NCBI RefSeq assembly: GCF_036417845.1
Contig: NC_089984.1
Location: forward strand, 3,162,001-3,226,000
Reading direction: 5' to 3'
Length of the DNA stretch: 64,000 nucleotides
From: Apteryx mantelli
Taxonomy: Eukaryota > Chordata > Aves > Apterygiformes > Apterygidae
The notes below the pieces were generated by a model, which was given only the letters and a program-made list of their open reading frames with translations, ran no database searches and was not told the DNA's origin. Below, one piece after another: positions 39,905-52,235 of the stretch (positions are counted from its first letter, which is position 1; each line of letters starts with the position of its first letter). Both the position numbers and the translations under genes were made by a program.

Positions 39905-39913
39905 ATATATATA
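39862..39913. repeat. Compound (TA)n(TG)n(TA)n microsatellite
   Basis: About 52 bp with some 14 TG units flanked on both sides by TA runs. Confidence 0.97.
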
Positions 39914-40724
39914 GGTATGTACGTAGACGGATACAAGGATAAGCTACAAGGAGGAAGACAAAAAAGCCAAGAGAAAACCACCCATGAAGAGTAAATTCCC
40001 AGGGCATGCTGGGAGAGTGCACCATGCAAGGGGAGGTGAGAACTTTTTAATAACAGCAATTTGAAGTGGTTTCATTATTTGGCCTCTGCTGCTGCACCAA
40101 AACTGAAAAACCTTGTGCTGAACGGCAGCGTTCGCTGAGGAGAACCAGACTGTTCGTACATACGTTACGGATCAGCATGTGGTTTGCACTGATGGAGGTC
40201 CACCAGTATTGAATAAAGCCTCATGTTTTAGTAGAAGCTCCCACAATAAAACCCCTTAGAGTGAAGCCGCACATCTGCCACCTCCAGGGTGGGATGGCCC
40301 AATATCAGTATATTTAGAATAGAAAATCTTTCAAGAGATGTCTCACCTCAACCTGCGGTTATGGGCAGAGGCAGAAATCATTTCTGTTGCAGAGGACGGC
40401 AGATTAAAGGGTTACGGTTGTTTTTTTCCAACTTTAAAGAGGTAAGGATCAATACAAAGAGCATAAGAGCAGCCGCTGGCACATACATTGCTTTTATTTC
40501 TGCAAAGAAGAAGAGAAAAAGGGGAAATAAAAACAGACTTATAACATCCCAGCTGTACTGCAGCAGCTTTCCCACCTGTAGAGCGCACGGTGGGTCCAAA
40601 GCACTGCACGGTTAAACAGAAATCAGAGCAGGCACCACATCAGCTAGTGGTGAAAGACCACAGATGAGATAAAAATCAGCCTTCGACAATCAATGGAGCA
40701 AAACCTAAGACTGAGCTGCAACTG

Positions 40725-41035
40725 TGGCAAGACCGAAGCGTCTCAAGGCTGTAGCGTGGCTACGCCGGCGTTCGACGGGCTCCGCAGCGCCTTAACAGAC
40801 CCGGAGCAGCGCTCGCAGGCTGCCTGGAGCCGAAAGGATGCCGTGAAACCCCCGCTGGGGCTTCAATGGGGCGCCGACAGCCGAGAGTGCAACTGGCCTC
40901 ATTTAAGCGCGCTTCTGGGAGCAGGCAGGATTAATCATTTCCCAGCTGGAGGCGATGGGACACAATGCCTTTCGGAGCCAGGACGGCCGCAAGGGTAAAG
41001 AAACAGCCAAGCATCGCACCAGCCGGAGAGGAGCT
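40725..41035. promoter_or_regulatory. Mini CpG island (orphan)
   Basis: About 21 CpG in the core 40,736-40,915, by hand count close to or above the expected number for its GC content of about 60%, whereas flanks are CpG-poor. The plus strand has an open frame of 101 codons (40,693-40,998) and a GT-donor-like CAAGG|GTAAAG just after it, near 40,994. It lies about 14 kb past the PTEN stop codon and has no associated gene in this window. It could be a promoter of a non-coding RNA or an enhancer. Confidence 0.4.
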
Positions 41036-41784
41036 GCATCCTACGGTGGAGATTCCTTCCAAGGAACGACTCATTGGGAATGAAAGCCTGGGTTACCTCC
41101 CAGCTGCGGTAAAGGCTTGAGAAAGAGGACAGGTCAGCCCCAGGCCTAGAGCGAGATTAAACAAAAGCATTATCGAGCACAAGCACTGCTAAACCATCCG
41201 ATTATTCAAAACACTTATTTGAGAGCAACGGTCTCCCATTTAAACTGCTTGATGGGCTTCAATAAAAAAAAAAAAAGGAAGCATACACTCAAGATAGAAA
41301 CCGATGATGACACTCTCGTGGTTTTAAATTCAACACGCCATCCAAATAGAAAAGAAGAAAAAAAATAAGTACTTTCCCGACAATAATAGTGAACAGACTC
41401 TACTGTGTCACCTGCTTTATGATAGGCGGTCTGGGCACAGGCGGTAACCCGTGTACCTATGACGGCCGAACACGCAGGACTCCTGCCATGCAAACCCCAC
41501 GGGGCAAACCTTCTGCGCTCATCTCCTTACCAAGCTGTCATTACTCAGCCGCTAACTACAGGCACGAAGAGGACGGCCCAAAACTGCGTGATCTCTTGGG
41601 AAATGCAAACTCTGCAGGGGTCCAGTAGCCCCAGCTGCACATTAAGTGACAAGGCAAAATACAGTTGCAATGTGAATAACTCCTCAGGGATGGTTTTGCC
41701 ATTGCATAAAACTTATGAGGTTTTACTTTCAAAAAAAAGGGGGGGGGTTGTGTGTTTTGGGGGGAGGGTTTTTTGTTTTGTTTG
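41036..41784. other. Intergenic, CpG-tolerant, no gene identified
   Basis: A second CpG-enriched patch lies at about 41,420-41,590, and a G-rich run at 41,739-41,768. Small frames on both strands match nothing. Confidence 0.45.
41739..41768 (+). other. G-rich run, possible G-quadruplex
   Basis: Three G tracts of nine, six and three G (the first long enough to split into two) separated by short T/G and A spacers. Confidence 0.45.
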
Positions 41785-42110
41785 AGTGAAGTTCAGACCC
41801 GAAGGCTTTGGCCTGGAGAAGAGATGCCTTTGCCAGAGATCTACAAAATCACAAGTGACAGAAAGGAAGAGGAAGGATCGACGATTCCCCATCTCTTCCA
41901 AAACAAACACTAGGAGTGATCAACCAAAATCCAGAGTAAAACTGATTAAGGAGGTGCTTCTTCATCCAAGAGGTAATAAGACCTGTGAAACCTCCTTGCC
42001 AAAAGATGCAGAAGATGCCAAGAGGTCATACATCAGTTTGACAGGAAACTGGACCAGTGCTTCAAATTTAGTCTATCTGAGGTTACTAAATAGACAAAGC
42101 ACTTCAGGCT
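41785..42110 (+). mobile_element. Ancient CR1/L3-type LINE fragment
   Basis: The order ttggcctggagaagagatgc, aaatcacaagtgacagaaag, ttccccatctcttccaaaac, gaggtgcttcttcatccaag, cctccttgccaaaagatgca and gaagatgccaagagg, then aaactggaccag, follows the old CR1/L3 3' region (…cattgccacaagatgtcgtgg, aggccaagag…). Strong divergence; about 325 bp recognisable. Confidence 0.65.
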
Positions 42111-44824
42111 CAGGAAGTCCCTGGCCACCAACTGTTTTTGGTTTACAGGCTAGTCTCATATACGTGTAACCCTCCTCTTACTCATCCCTGAACACCCATC
42201 TACAGCCACAGAGACAGGCCACCAAGCTAGATAAACCAAAAACCCAAACGGTTGTATGGTTAACACAGTCAAAATCAGAACTGATATTCTTACATTTTAA
42301 GCTTTACAGCAAGACACGGATTAAAAAAAAAAAAAAAAGACTAAGCAAGAAGTCACCACTGGGTTATTCAACTCTTTATTTCAAGTTTACCTTCTTACCC
42401 TTGCTTTGCTTAAAAGACTTCATATTTTTCAGAGGAGCCAGACGGCATTAATCAAATGTGCTATTGTGCAACTTTTTCCATCATCAAGTCGCATTTAATC
42501 CCTAAGGTCTCTTAATTCTTCCCCATTAAAAAAAAAAAAAAAAAGTGCTCTACGTGGAAAGACGCGAGAGAGGAATTGGACAGCACTTCACAAGCTGTGC
42601 TCTACATAACCATGCATGATTTTAAATAAATCACTCTGGCCTGACAAACAGATGTGCAAACAAACCAAACACCAATGATTTTGTCAGGAGGAAGTGACAA
42701 GTAGCAGCAGGCCCACTTCTACCATGAGTCACTTTTACTAGCAGCTCTACAGAGAGAAATCACCCAAAGCTGAAGGCATCAAGTGAGAACAGAGCATCAG
42801 GATGGAAACATGGAAGAAAGAGCAGGCACTTTGACTACCAATTTCTGAGTCTGAAGTTGGGTAAGACATAACCAGATCATGTACAACTGTCGCAGGAAGT
42901 GGAATGAGTTATAAATAACAAGTTCAGATATAGCCATAGATCAGATGCACTGGGCACAGTGCTTCATGGAAAAAAGGTCACGAACTTAGAAAAATGCACT
43001 CTTCCAAAGGTGGTCAAGTATCAAACCAAGAACATCAAGTTGCTGCTTGCTAACACATCAAACTATACCTTAGACATCTTAATGCTAACAGAGGTTACTT
43101 GATTACGGAAAGCACTTTGTGGACAGCTCAGACAGACTGTTGCCTTGTCCTGCTTGAGCATCTATTTTATTTTTTATCATGGTTGCAAGGATTACTGGCC
43201 AGTTCTTTTCTCTTATTAATCACTTTGTTTTCTTTAAAAATTCCCCCTCATTCTTCTGTTTGCCACATTGGCACCTTCTAACAAATCATTCCTTCCTCTT
43301 ATTACAAAATCTCCTGCAGCCACTCCTGGACTTCCAACCATCTCCAAAAATCAAAGACTTCAGACTTCACTTTATCAGCCCCTGGCTATAGCTCTACAAT
43401 TCATTCAGTACCTACCTCCCCTTTTGAGTCCAGCAAGGACCGTCACAAATGCCCCCGTGCTTCCACTCTGATGACAGCAACTGAACCCAATCCAGCTCTG
43501 CTACTCTGGGTCTCAGTCCCACACATTCAGATGTTACTGCTTTCCATCTGATGTTAAAGGAGGGAGAAGGTTGTCCCCTTGTCTTAAATGTGAGTAATTG
43601 CAACCCTTTTCTGAGCTCTCTTACTCCATCTCCTCTTTCCACTTATAAAAGGGAGCTAGTTTCTTTGATAACTATTACTTAGATCAAATACCTGCAGTTT
43701 CCTTAGCTGAGCCTTCTACTTTGGCTATATTGTCATCCCTTGTGCTGGCCAGAACTGCATTTTCTCTCCAGTCACTGAGACATATATCATCTTACTTGAG
43801 AAACCCAATGATTAAACACTAAATTTAAGAAAAAACTATTGTCAAGTTTCTCCCATTCATGTAATTTGAGCTGTCAGCCAATCTACTTCTCTCCTAGTCC
43901 TGCTGTTACGCAGAATCTCTGCTGCAGCATCTAGGTGAAGGTATAACTGATGATGTACCTTCATCTAGATGAAAGTACAGGGTCCCAAACTGCTCTCAGA
44001 AGACTGTCTTCTGCTTACTAGATCCCAAACTAATTTCCTTTCCCAGGCATCTTACTTCATAGAGCCCCTCTCTGGCCAATAAAAGTGGCTCCAGGCCTTA
44101 TCCATCTCCCTGTGACACATCTTTCTCATTCCTCACTGACATCCAGCTGTGTGAGCACCTAGCAAAATAACCATTGCCAGGGAATGCTAATGCACACAAT
44201 TACATCCACCCGTCCACCTCCTGATTTAGGCGAGAAGTGTCAGATCCTTAACAAATGGGTCCGACCTCCCCAGAGGAGCCTGAAGTTGTGCTCTGGCACT
44301 GCTCTGAACCAAAGTAATCAAGATTTCCTACTCCTAAGTTTATTCAGAGCGGAAAGGATGACAAGCCTGTAATGTAGGACCTTGCCCATTAGCAAGCACT
44401 GTGGACACACTAAACCTGAGTTTTATGTTCTTTTGCTTGACATCTTGGCTTTCCTCAAAACTAAACCTACAACAGGCACATCAGTCTAGAAGGGATTCCT
44501 CAAGTCCCTGAACTTAGACCCTTTCCCACTATGGAAAATTGTGAAAGATGTCTGGTTTATCAGGAAAACTGTAAAACCTGCTTCATATGACAGCAAGGGC
44601 TATCCAGTCCACCTCTGACCAGCAGCAGTACCTACAGCACATGGCACAGGAGAGACCAAGGACAAAGGCAAAGCTGATGGACCTGCAACAGCAAGGAGCA
44701 AGTATCCCAAGATAATAGCAAGGGGCCAATCCCATGCAATACAAGGCAATCCCCCCACCAAGAGTATCTACCAGAAAACTTTCTTCAACCCAAAGCCATT
44801 TTGATATTTAGAATAAAACACATT
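42111..44824. other. Intergenic, no gene identified
   Basis: A-tracts at 42,323-42,338 and 42,528-42,544, a wobble-paired hairpin at 43,928-43,971, and otherwise pyrimidine-rich unique sequence. Parts of 43,280-43,380 vaguely resemble 47,460-47,540, possibly copies of an unnamed old repeat. Confidence 0.5.
43928..43971 (+). other. 18-bp hairpin with two G-U pairs
   Basis: The arm catctaggtgaaggtata (43,928-43,945) can pair along its full length with tgtaccttcatctagatg (43,954-43,971) in a plus-strand RNA, using two G-U wobbles, around an 8-nt loop. The stem is shorter than a typical microRNA precursor. Confidence 0.6.
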
Positions 44825-45030
44825 TTGGTATGAGGGTAGAGCAGAACTGAGAGAGGTGAAGGGGGAGTGGGGATGGAAACATCTCAGTCTTCAGAGGTTA
44901 TCAGGACTTAGCCAGGCAAAGCCATATATACCTTGATCTAGTATTGATATTAGTCCTGCTCCAAACAGGAGGTTGAACTACAGACCCCTAAAGAACCTAT
45001 CTAAACAACATTTCTATGATGCTACGAAAT
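44825..45030 (+). mobile_element. CR1 LINE 3'-terminal fragment
   Basis: accttgatctagtattgata, ttagtcctgctccaaacagg, aggttgaactacagacccct, and a final tttctatgatgctacga match the CR1 sense 3' end, including the decayed 'tctatgatt' terminal motif near 45,020. The 5' boundary is uncertain. Confidence 0.8.
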
Positions 45031-46922
45031 ATCCACCTACAGGAATGCCATATTTTCTGAGAGCATTACACATCCTGCTTCTAGCTGCAGTTATCCTATG
45101 TTTGAGAAGGCAGAAAAACCTCAAGGCCAAAAATTTAACTAGGACCTGCAACCTTGACTCTGGTAGTCAAGCCATGCTATGCAAAGTATGCACCTGAGCA
45201 AGCAACCCCAGTTAGCCCACAGCTAACTGCAATGCAATTACACTGCAATGACTCTGGGATGGAAAGAGCCCACAGTATTTCCCACTGTCTGCAATCAAGT
45301 CCATCATGGGTTGGGACCCTCACAGAAGGCACTAATTAACACACAGGTCCTGACTTCCTGGCATGCTGCAGTTTGCAGTCATCCACAGGAAGGCAGAGGA
45401 GCCAGGCAGATTAACTGCAGACACATTAACCGTGTTGACAGTGCCCTCCATTCACAGTCAGTCCTTCCTAGCAAAGCAATGAGAACATGCTTCTCCCTCC
45501 TTGGTTAACGTAGCAACCACGAGCCATGGGGTGAGTGTTACCAGCAGGCTGCAGTGACTGGCATAAAGTAGTCCATACTTTCATCATCAGCATCAAATCT
45601 TCCTCCTCATATTGGGCAAGAGACATTCTGCAAACCTAAGATTTTATCAAGTGAGTAGGATTTTATTCTATGTGACTTGAACATAGGTTTGCCAGATGGA
45701 GTTGGACAGATGAAGAAGGTAATGCTTGTTCCTTGCAGCTTCTTGCTTCTTTGCTTCAACCTTCGGGGGAAGCAAGGGTGACCTCTGGAGCGCCAAAGCA
45801 CATACCCAACAAGAATAGGACACACTGACTTCATCCTTGGGTGCCATCCATTCACCTGCTTCACAGGAGTACAAGTCAAGAAGCTGGCAGCTGCCAAACA
45901 GCCTCTGCTGGAAGAGAAACCTTGGATGGACTCAGAGCAGGAGATCGTTCACAAACTTCAGAAGAAAGCAGAGGTAAGTCACAGAGGAACAGTACACAAC
46001 ACCTGAACTCTTGGTCTCAAAGCTCAGTGTCTCCAGCATCATGAGGAGCAGAAGTAAAGGAGAAGCAGCAAAGTGGAAAGACGACACCCCATGACAAAAC
46101 CAGTATAGGGTGCACCACGGTCATGCAGGAGGAAGGTTGGGGAGCCAGCCTTCGGAAAGGGACTGCACGGCAACCTCATGGGCCCAGGACCAACATCAGT
46201 CTGGAGCCATGCCAGTTGCCAAGCGAGAAAGGCAGATACCTCTCTAGGAATGTCTTTGCTCAGGATAAATCCACATAAGAGATGCTGGGGGCTGAGCTGG
46301 TCACAGGGCCTGGAGGGCATCTTCTCAGCACACTCAAGCAACAAAATCCAGAGCTTAAGCTCTCATCTTGTTTAACACTTAGGAAATGGCCACAGATCTG
46401 GGGTACAGAGGTGTCTCTGAGGCGAGATGAACAGCAGGAGTGCCATTTGGAAGAGGATACAACTTTCACACGGAGCACGAAGTTCAAAAGGAGGCCTTTG
46501 AAGAAGGCATCAGAAGCAAATGGCAAAGAACAGCTAGCAACATATCAAGAAACAATCAAGCAGCAAAGCATTCCCACTCAACTCGCGGAAAGCAACTAGC
46601 CAGGCAGCAGGTATGATCCCTCTTACATGCCACATGCTTAACAGGAAGAGAGGAGGGGATCATCTTTGAGAGACTCTACAAGGAAAAGCTTTCCAGGTTC
46701 ATAAGGCAGGGCACAAGTATATGAGATATCAGTATGAATTCTTGGACAAAGCTTTTCCTTCCCTTTCACACATAAGAGCTCCAGGATGCTAACAGGAGAT
46801 GCTAACAGGATGGACAGCCCCTTTGTGGTTCAAGTAATCCCAGTCTGGCAGAAGCATCTCCCTTCTCTTTACTACTTTCTTCCTTTTTCTTCGTTCCTCT
46901 TTGCCTTTTATTATTACTTAAT

Positions 46923-46976
46923 ATTTCTTAACTCAGTATTTCTCACTTGCTTTCAGCTCCTTCATTTTCCAGTGTG
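46923..46976 (+). repeat. Local repeat copy 1
   Basis: Reads atttcttaac, a 5-bp extra piece, then tttctcacttgctttcagct and ccttcattttccag. The related copy lies about 770 bp to the right. Confidence 0.55.
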
Positions 46977-47694
46977 ACAGCAGAGTTTATCCACATAGCT
47001 ATGAGGCCCTCAGCCCTCTCAAACATGTCTCTGCTGCAAATGCGTTTACTTCGATGGCCAAACTGTAATCAGATCCAAGCATTATCACCTTATTGAGCCT
47101 TTAGACACTGAAAAATCATGGACCCAGGCTACTTTACTTGAGTTGTTTATGTGGATCCACACACACATATGAAAAGAAGAGCCAAGTCTTTCTCTAGGGC
47201 TAATATTCCAAGAATGGAAATAACATCCACTCACAAGCAAAAAGGAGAATGATCAGTCTTCTTCCACTGCTTCATGATCTTTACACACCTTTAACACAAA
47301 CGATCCCCAAGCCAGTATCTCAAATTCACCTCCTTTTTGAGCTCAGCTCACCAGATGCCTCTCAGACACCTCTCATCAGCTGTTTTACTACCGTCTTAGC
47401 AAAAGTTTAGCAGAACTCTCTAAATATGCTCCATCGCTCCTTTTCTCTCACAAGTTCCCCGACTCCACTCATAAGATTTTTCTCCCATTACCAAATCCTG
47501 CCTCACATCAAAGACTTTGCTTTCTTATCCTCTGAAATCATTAATTTCCATTAAAAGAAATGTTCACTCATGCACATATTTCCATTACAGAATCCTTCCT
47601 ATTTTCATCTCTGTCATTTTCCTTTTTCTAACCCACAACTGTCATGAGGGAAGGGGAAACTTTCTTCTCTGCTAATAACTGTCCACTTGCTCAA

Positions 47695-47744
47695 ATTTCT
47701 TAACGTTTCTCACCTGCTTTCAAGCCCCTTCATCTTCCAAGCCT
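47695..47744 (+). repeat. Local repeat copy 2
   Basis: Reads atttcttaacgtttctcacc, then tgctttcaagccccttcatc and ttccaagcct, nearly identical to copy 1 with a 5-bp gap and a few substitutions. Confidence 0.55.
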
Positions 47745-50006
47745 ATATTATCCCTAGTTTGTTGAAGGCCAAAAGCCCACCTTTAAACCCTTTTCTACTC
47801 TGCCATAAGGAGAAGTTCAAACCATACAGACAGATTTGGCACAGGAAAACGTAGGCCAGGCTAGACTGCATTTAACTAACACAATTTTTTGTGCAGGTTG
47901 TTCAACACGAGTACGTGCGCACATCATTCCCATTAGGCGGTACAAATGCATGCTGGCTCTGTGCAGTGCATCAGCAGCTCATTGAGGCAAACATCTGCTG
48001 AACTTGCACAACCCTGACACTTTTCAGAACCATTCTTTTAAGACAAGCAACCTAAAAGTACTTCTCCTTGCTATGTCTTTGGACCGAAGCTTTTGTATAC
48101 AAAAAAAAATGAAATAGGGAACAGACAGAAAAGAATTATCTAGGTCTTTGCTGCAATGAAGATACCAGTGGCTAAAAAGTTTGAAGAAAAGCAGAAGTCA
48201 AGGAAAAAAAAAAAAAAGATAATGAAACACCAAAAAAGCTCAACCAGGAAAAAAAATCTCAGAACACAGAGCGAGATGCCAAAAAGGCAAAAAACAAGTA
48301 TTGATTTTTATTCCAGCAGATCCATCAGTTCAAAATAAATGTATTTTCTTGCCTGCCTAGCACACGATGTATTCAATTGCATGAAATAAGGACTTGAATT
48401 ACCAAAGGAGGACAGCGGTGGGAAGAGGGGGGTGAGAAGAATCACAAGAAAAAGGTGGAAGCAGAGCTAGCACGCAATTCAAATTACATTTTCAAGAAAA
48501 CATCATCTTGTAAAAATTGAGCCAGTTAACTATTTTACCTTACCTCCTTTTGTATCAATAGCCTCAGCCCAATTTAAACTGATTCGAGTCTGGAGAAACA
48601 ACTTTGCCTAGATTCTCTATCGCTTCTTCCCTCCCCCTTCACTGCGCACATCCACACATATGATCAAAAACAAATTGCAACATTGGAAATACGCTCGTTT
48701 TACTGGCATATGCTGCTCATAACATGGTTACTGTAATTTCAAGAAGGATGCTCCATCAAACTAGGGCTTTCTCTCCGTATTGGCCACAAAGAGGCCCAAA
48801 AATGCCCTGAAAGTATTTAAGTTTCTTGCCATTTCACTTAGCTAAGTCACATTTTAGTCCCATTAGGGATAAAATATCCAGGGGTTTCAAACATGTTCCC
48901 TTGGATGTTCCCTCTGTTTTTATTTCAGCATTATTCCCAATCTGCCTTGGCTGGCATCAGTGAAAACACGGGCACCTCACGTGTCACGCCTGACACTGAA
49001 GCAATCTTCGTGTCACGCCAATGTTCCTCCTGAAGCTGGAGGAACCGCTTTGCTTTTGTCCCCATGCTGAAAACCAAGGAAAATAAGCCAAACTGAGACA
49101 AAAATTATTTCAGAGCTCTGGAGTTTGAAAAATACAACACAGCAAGTGGAACTACTGAAAGCTGGCTTTGATGGCCACTCTGCAGAGAAACAAGTGGTGG
49201 CCCGTCTGGTCTACAGAAACATCCTGATTAGCGTATGCCATTACTCATTTCATAACAAAAATGCCAACCAACTTCAAAGAAGTCCTTCCATAGAGTCTGC
49301 TACCAACATAACTCCTCCTAAAAAGAGCATAATTTGTAACTAAGACCAGTTTAAACAAGTCAAGCTAGTTATTGACAATCACTTTATGGCATCTGCATAA
49401 ACGGAGCTGCTGTTTGCTACTGCCACTGGAGAAGAGGTGCTCACAAAGCCACCAGCATCGAAGCTCTCAACAGGACAGTCAGTAAGAGAAGACCAGAGGA
49501 ATCACAGATGTAGAGATGGAGCACACAAGCGCCCTCCACACGTCACCTACCATGATCCTAGAGAGCTCAATTAGCACATGCGTTACAAGAGTGTTCATGT
49601 GTACAGCCATAACTGGAAAAAAATAACGTTGGTATTTCTCATAGAGAAGCTGCTAGCCATTGGAAAGTACTGGAGCATGCAACTTTTAGCTTCAACAGGA
49701 CAAGAATATAAATCAAATACAATATTCCATTCACGTAGTAACAGCACTTCAAAAATCAACAAGCTATATCCACGGCAAAGCGGTAACGCAGCAGCGGCGA
49801 AGGGCAAGCACCTAGCAGAGGTCCCTAATGTTCAGCAGAATACTTGAAAATACAAGTTGGGAAGACGGCATAACGCATCTCTAAACTTTCAGCTTGCCAT
49901 CACGGCACCTGCTAAGGGTTTTGTTCTGCACAGAGAACTGGTCTGACAATACACACAAAGGGAAATGCACAGAAAGATTATCCCTCTCTTTACACTAGAA
50001 TCCCTC

Positions 50007-50099
50007 ATATATATATATATATATATATGCATATATATATATATACACACACACACATGTGAGGAGAGATATGTGTATATATATATATCTCTCTCTCTA
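50007..50099. repeat. Compound (AT)n(AC)n...(TA)n(TC)n microsatellite
   Basis: About 93 bp of AT, AC, TA and TC dinucleotide runs with short interruptions. Confidence 0.95.
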
Positions 50100-51052
50100 C
50101 ATACACTTTTTTTTTCCTCAAAGTAGCTACTCAACACATACTGAATGCTGTCCAGACTTTTCCTTAAAACTTCCATCCTTCCTTTCTAAACCTGCCCACT
50201 CCGCTCCCATTTTCTACATAAAAATATGTACCAAAGAAGCGTGCATTAACAGCCTAATACTGTGTTATTAAACCAGTATTAAGCACTTATCATTCACATA
50301 AGAGGACCAGATACAGCAGGGAAAAATTCCAACGCCTATAAACAGCAAAAACACTTTTCACTTCTCTTACCACAAAGAGGAGAAAGGCTCACAGTACCAA
50401 ACATCTACCCAATACGTGAGTTAAAAGGCAGGTGTGTTTTTGAAGACCTTCAGTCAGATGTCATATAGATCCGAGGTTAAAACAAGGGTAAGGAAGATAT
50501 CAAAATGAGAGTTATCTAAACTATTCAGAGTTCTGCTAAGTGACTTCCAAACACCTTCCAGGAACTCAAAAGTGTAGAAGAGCACCCTACTTTATCTCCA
50601 CTTTTTCCAGAATCCCGGGAAATGCAGACGCTCTCCACTAAGGTCGCTATCAGTCTTTTCTTTCCTACAGGCTCAAACGGTAACCCTAATGCAGAAGGGA
50701 AAGACAACCTATTTCTTAAGTGCTACTATGAAATCTATCTTGAAAATAGAAGAGGAACAAAAGCAAACAGCTCCCCAGCCCCCCTGCTCCACTCCTCCCC
50801 AAAAAACCCTGGTACTTAACATGTGCAAAGCATGTTATTCCACCAGGGAAAAAAAGATATCTCATTGTCAATTTAAAGCTACTGGAGTTTTGAGTTTCAG
50901 AAAAGCCTTCTCAGTTTGATTAGCATTTCATTTTGCTGGAAATGTACCAGATTATATAAAAAAGGTAGGCAAAACACACTTTGGCAGGAATTTTCTTACT
51001 TGGAGACTAAAAATAATTTAGTTCCCCAGGAAATCAGAGTGCTGTCACAGTT

Positions 51053-51071
51053 AAAAAAAAAAAAAAAAAAA
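51053..51071 (+). repeat. Poly-A tract
   Basis: Uninterrupted run of 19 A about 230 bp beyond the PTEN distal polyadenylation region. Confidence 0.9.
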
Positions 51072-51325
51072 CTTTTCAGAAGTCACTGCACACAATCTGC
51101 ACTTCTAATGCCTACATTTGTTTAAAGCTTCTGAATATAAAAGGGTTTTAAACCACAGTTCTCTTAAAATATGCTTGTTACATACAAGGAGCTCCTTCCA
51201 GAGAAGCGTCCTTTGCTCTAACCGTCATGCTCAAAATTGCATTGCCGAAAAGCAAGATCAGCATCTGACCACTTTATGCTCAAAAATACTTCAATAAAAC
51301 ACCCACACAGTGACAAGAATGAGAC

Positions 51326-51331
51326 TTTAAT
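51326..51331 (-). terminator. PTEN: PTEN distal polyadenylation signal ATTAAA
   Basis: ATTAAA on the minus strand, followed 20-40 nt downstream by a GU-rich run (GTGTGGGTGTTTTA, 51,292-51,305), the usual order for cleavage and polyadenylation. The same signal and context occur in the human transcript as I remember it. Cleavage would fall near 51,300-51,315. Confidence 0.75.
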
Positions 51332-52020
51332 CAGTTTTAAGTGGAGTTTTAACACTAAGAGATAAAGGGTTGTTAAACACAATAACAAACGGACATCTGA
51401 TTTGTATGAGGCATTATCCTGTACATGTCATACTTGGTTTTTGTGTATCCTCAGTGCATAGCATTACACACAGAGCCACTGTTGCACAGCACAATAGTAT
51501 TTGAAGAGGCTGAATCAGAGTAAGGCTGCTTAACAGACTGATTTTTTTTTTTTTTCCTTTTAGTATCTATATATATATATGCTATATGAAAACAGACTGA
51601 AAATTTGAACTGGCAGAGAAAGGCAGCTCTGCCGAACGCTGCAGTTGGAGCCCCTTTTAGTGCACAGTTCCACCCCATCCATCTGCATGCATGACACTTT
51701 CTAACAGTATTTAAAAGGTAAACGAGGCACTTCGTGGCAACCACAGGCATCGTTAACATATTGCACACATTTGCTATGACTAAACATGGAACTTGCACAC
51801 TAGCATCCTATTTTTTTTTTATTTTATTTTTTTTTGAAAGCTGAAACATTCGATGCTGCATGTAAACTCCACTTCAGTTTACAATGTGTGCCACAGGAAG
51901 GAATCCGGATGCTATTTATACAATTGCCCTTTAATAGCTGTGGCAAATATTTTGAGTGGGGCTACCAATGACTAGGGATGCTTCAGGGCCTGAACAGTAA
52001 GCTCTTACAGAAGTGATGCC

Positions 52021-52028
52021 TTCAAGTA
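52021..52028 (-). promoter_or_regulatory. PTEN: Second miR-26 target site (8mer)
   Basis: Minus strand again reads TACTTGAA, followed by GGCATCACTT as in mammals. Confidence 0.7.
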
Positions 52029-52235
52029 GTTTCAGACATGTAAGCTGTTGCACATCCAAAAGTTTAAGCATACAGTCCAGAAACTCAAGGAGAGATTACC
52101 TACAGAATGCAGTTCAAGCTAATTATGAATACTGTCATAAATAAAGTTTTAATAAGGACTCAAAAACCTTTCAGTCATAGTAATTCTTGTCAACTTCTAT
52201 GGGGGTGGTAACTGAAATAAAGTATAGGAGAGTAT

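Larger units (their letters stand above)
36936..40724. other. Intergenic, no gene identified
   Basis: Apart from the fold-back repeat at 39,301-39,430, the 9-bp perfect hairpin at 39,442-39,465 and the TA/TG tract at 39,862-39,913, I see only unique sequence without a supported gene. Confidence 0.5.
45031..51299. other. Intergenic just downstream of PTEN, no gene identified
   Basis: Contains a pair of related 50-bp segments (46,923-46,976 and 47,695-47,744), a purine-rich stretch near 48,150-48,300, the compound TA/CA/CT tract (50,007-50,099) and an A19 tract (51,053-51,071). A longer PTEN 3' UTR isoform could extend into the right part. I see no other gene. Confidence 0.5.

Noticed and set aside
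48156..48338. Lys-rich 60-codon open frame
   Set aside because: Produced by A-rich low-complexity sequence.
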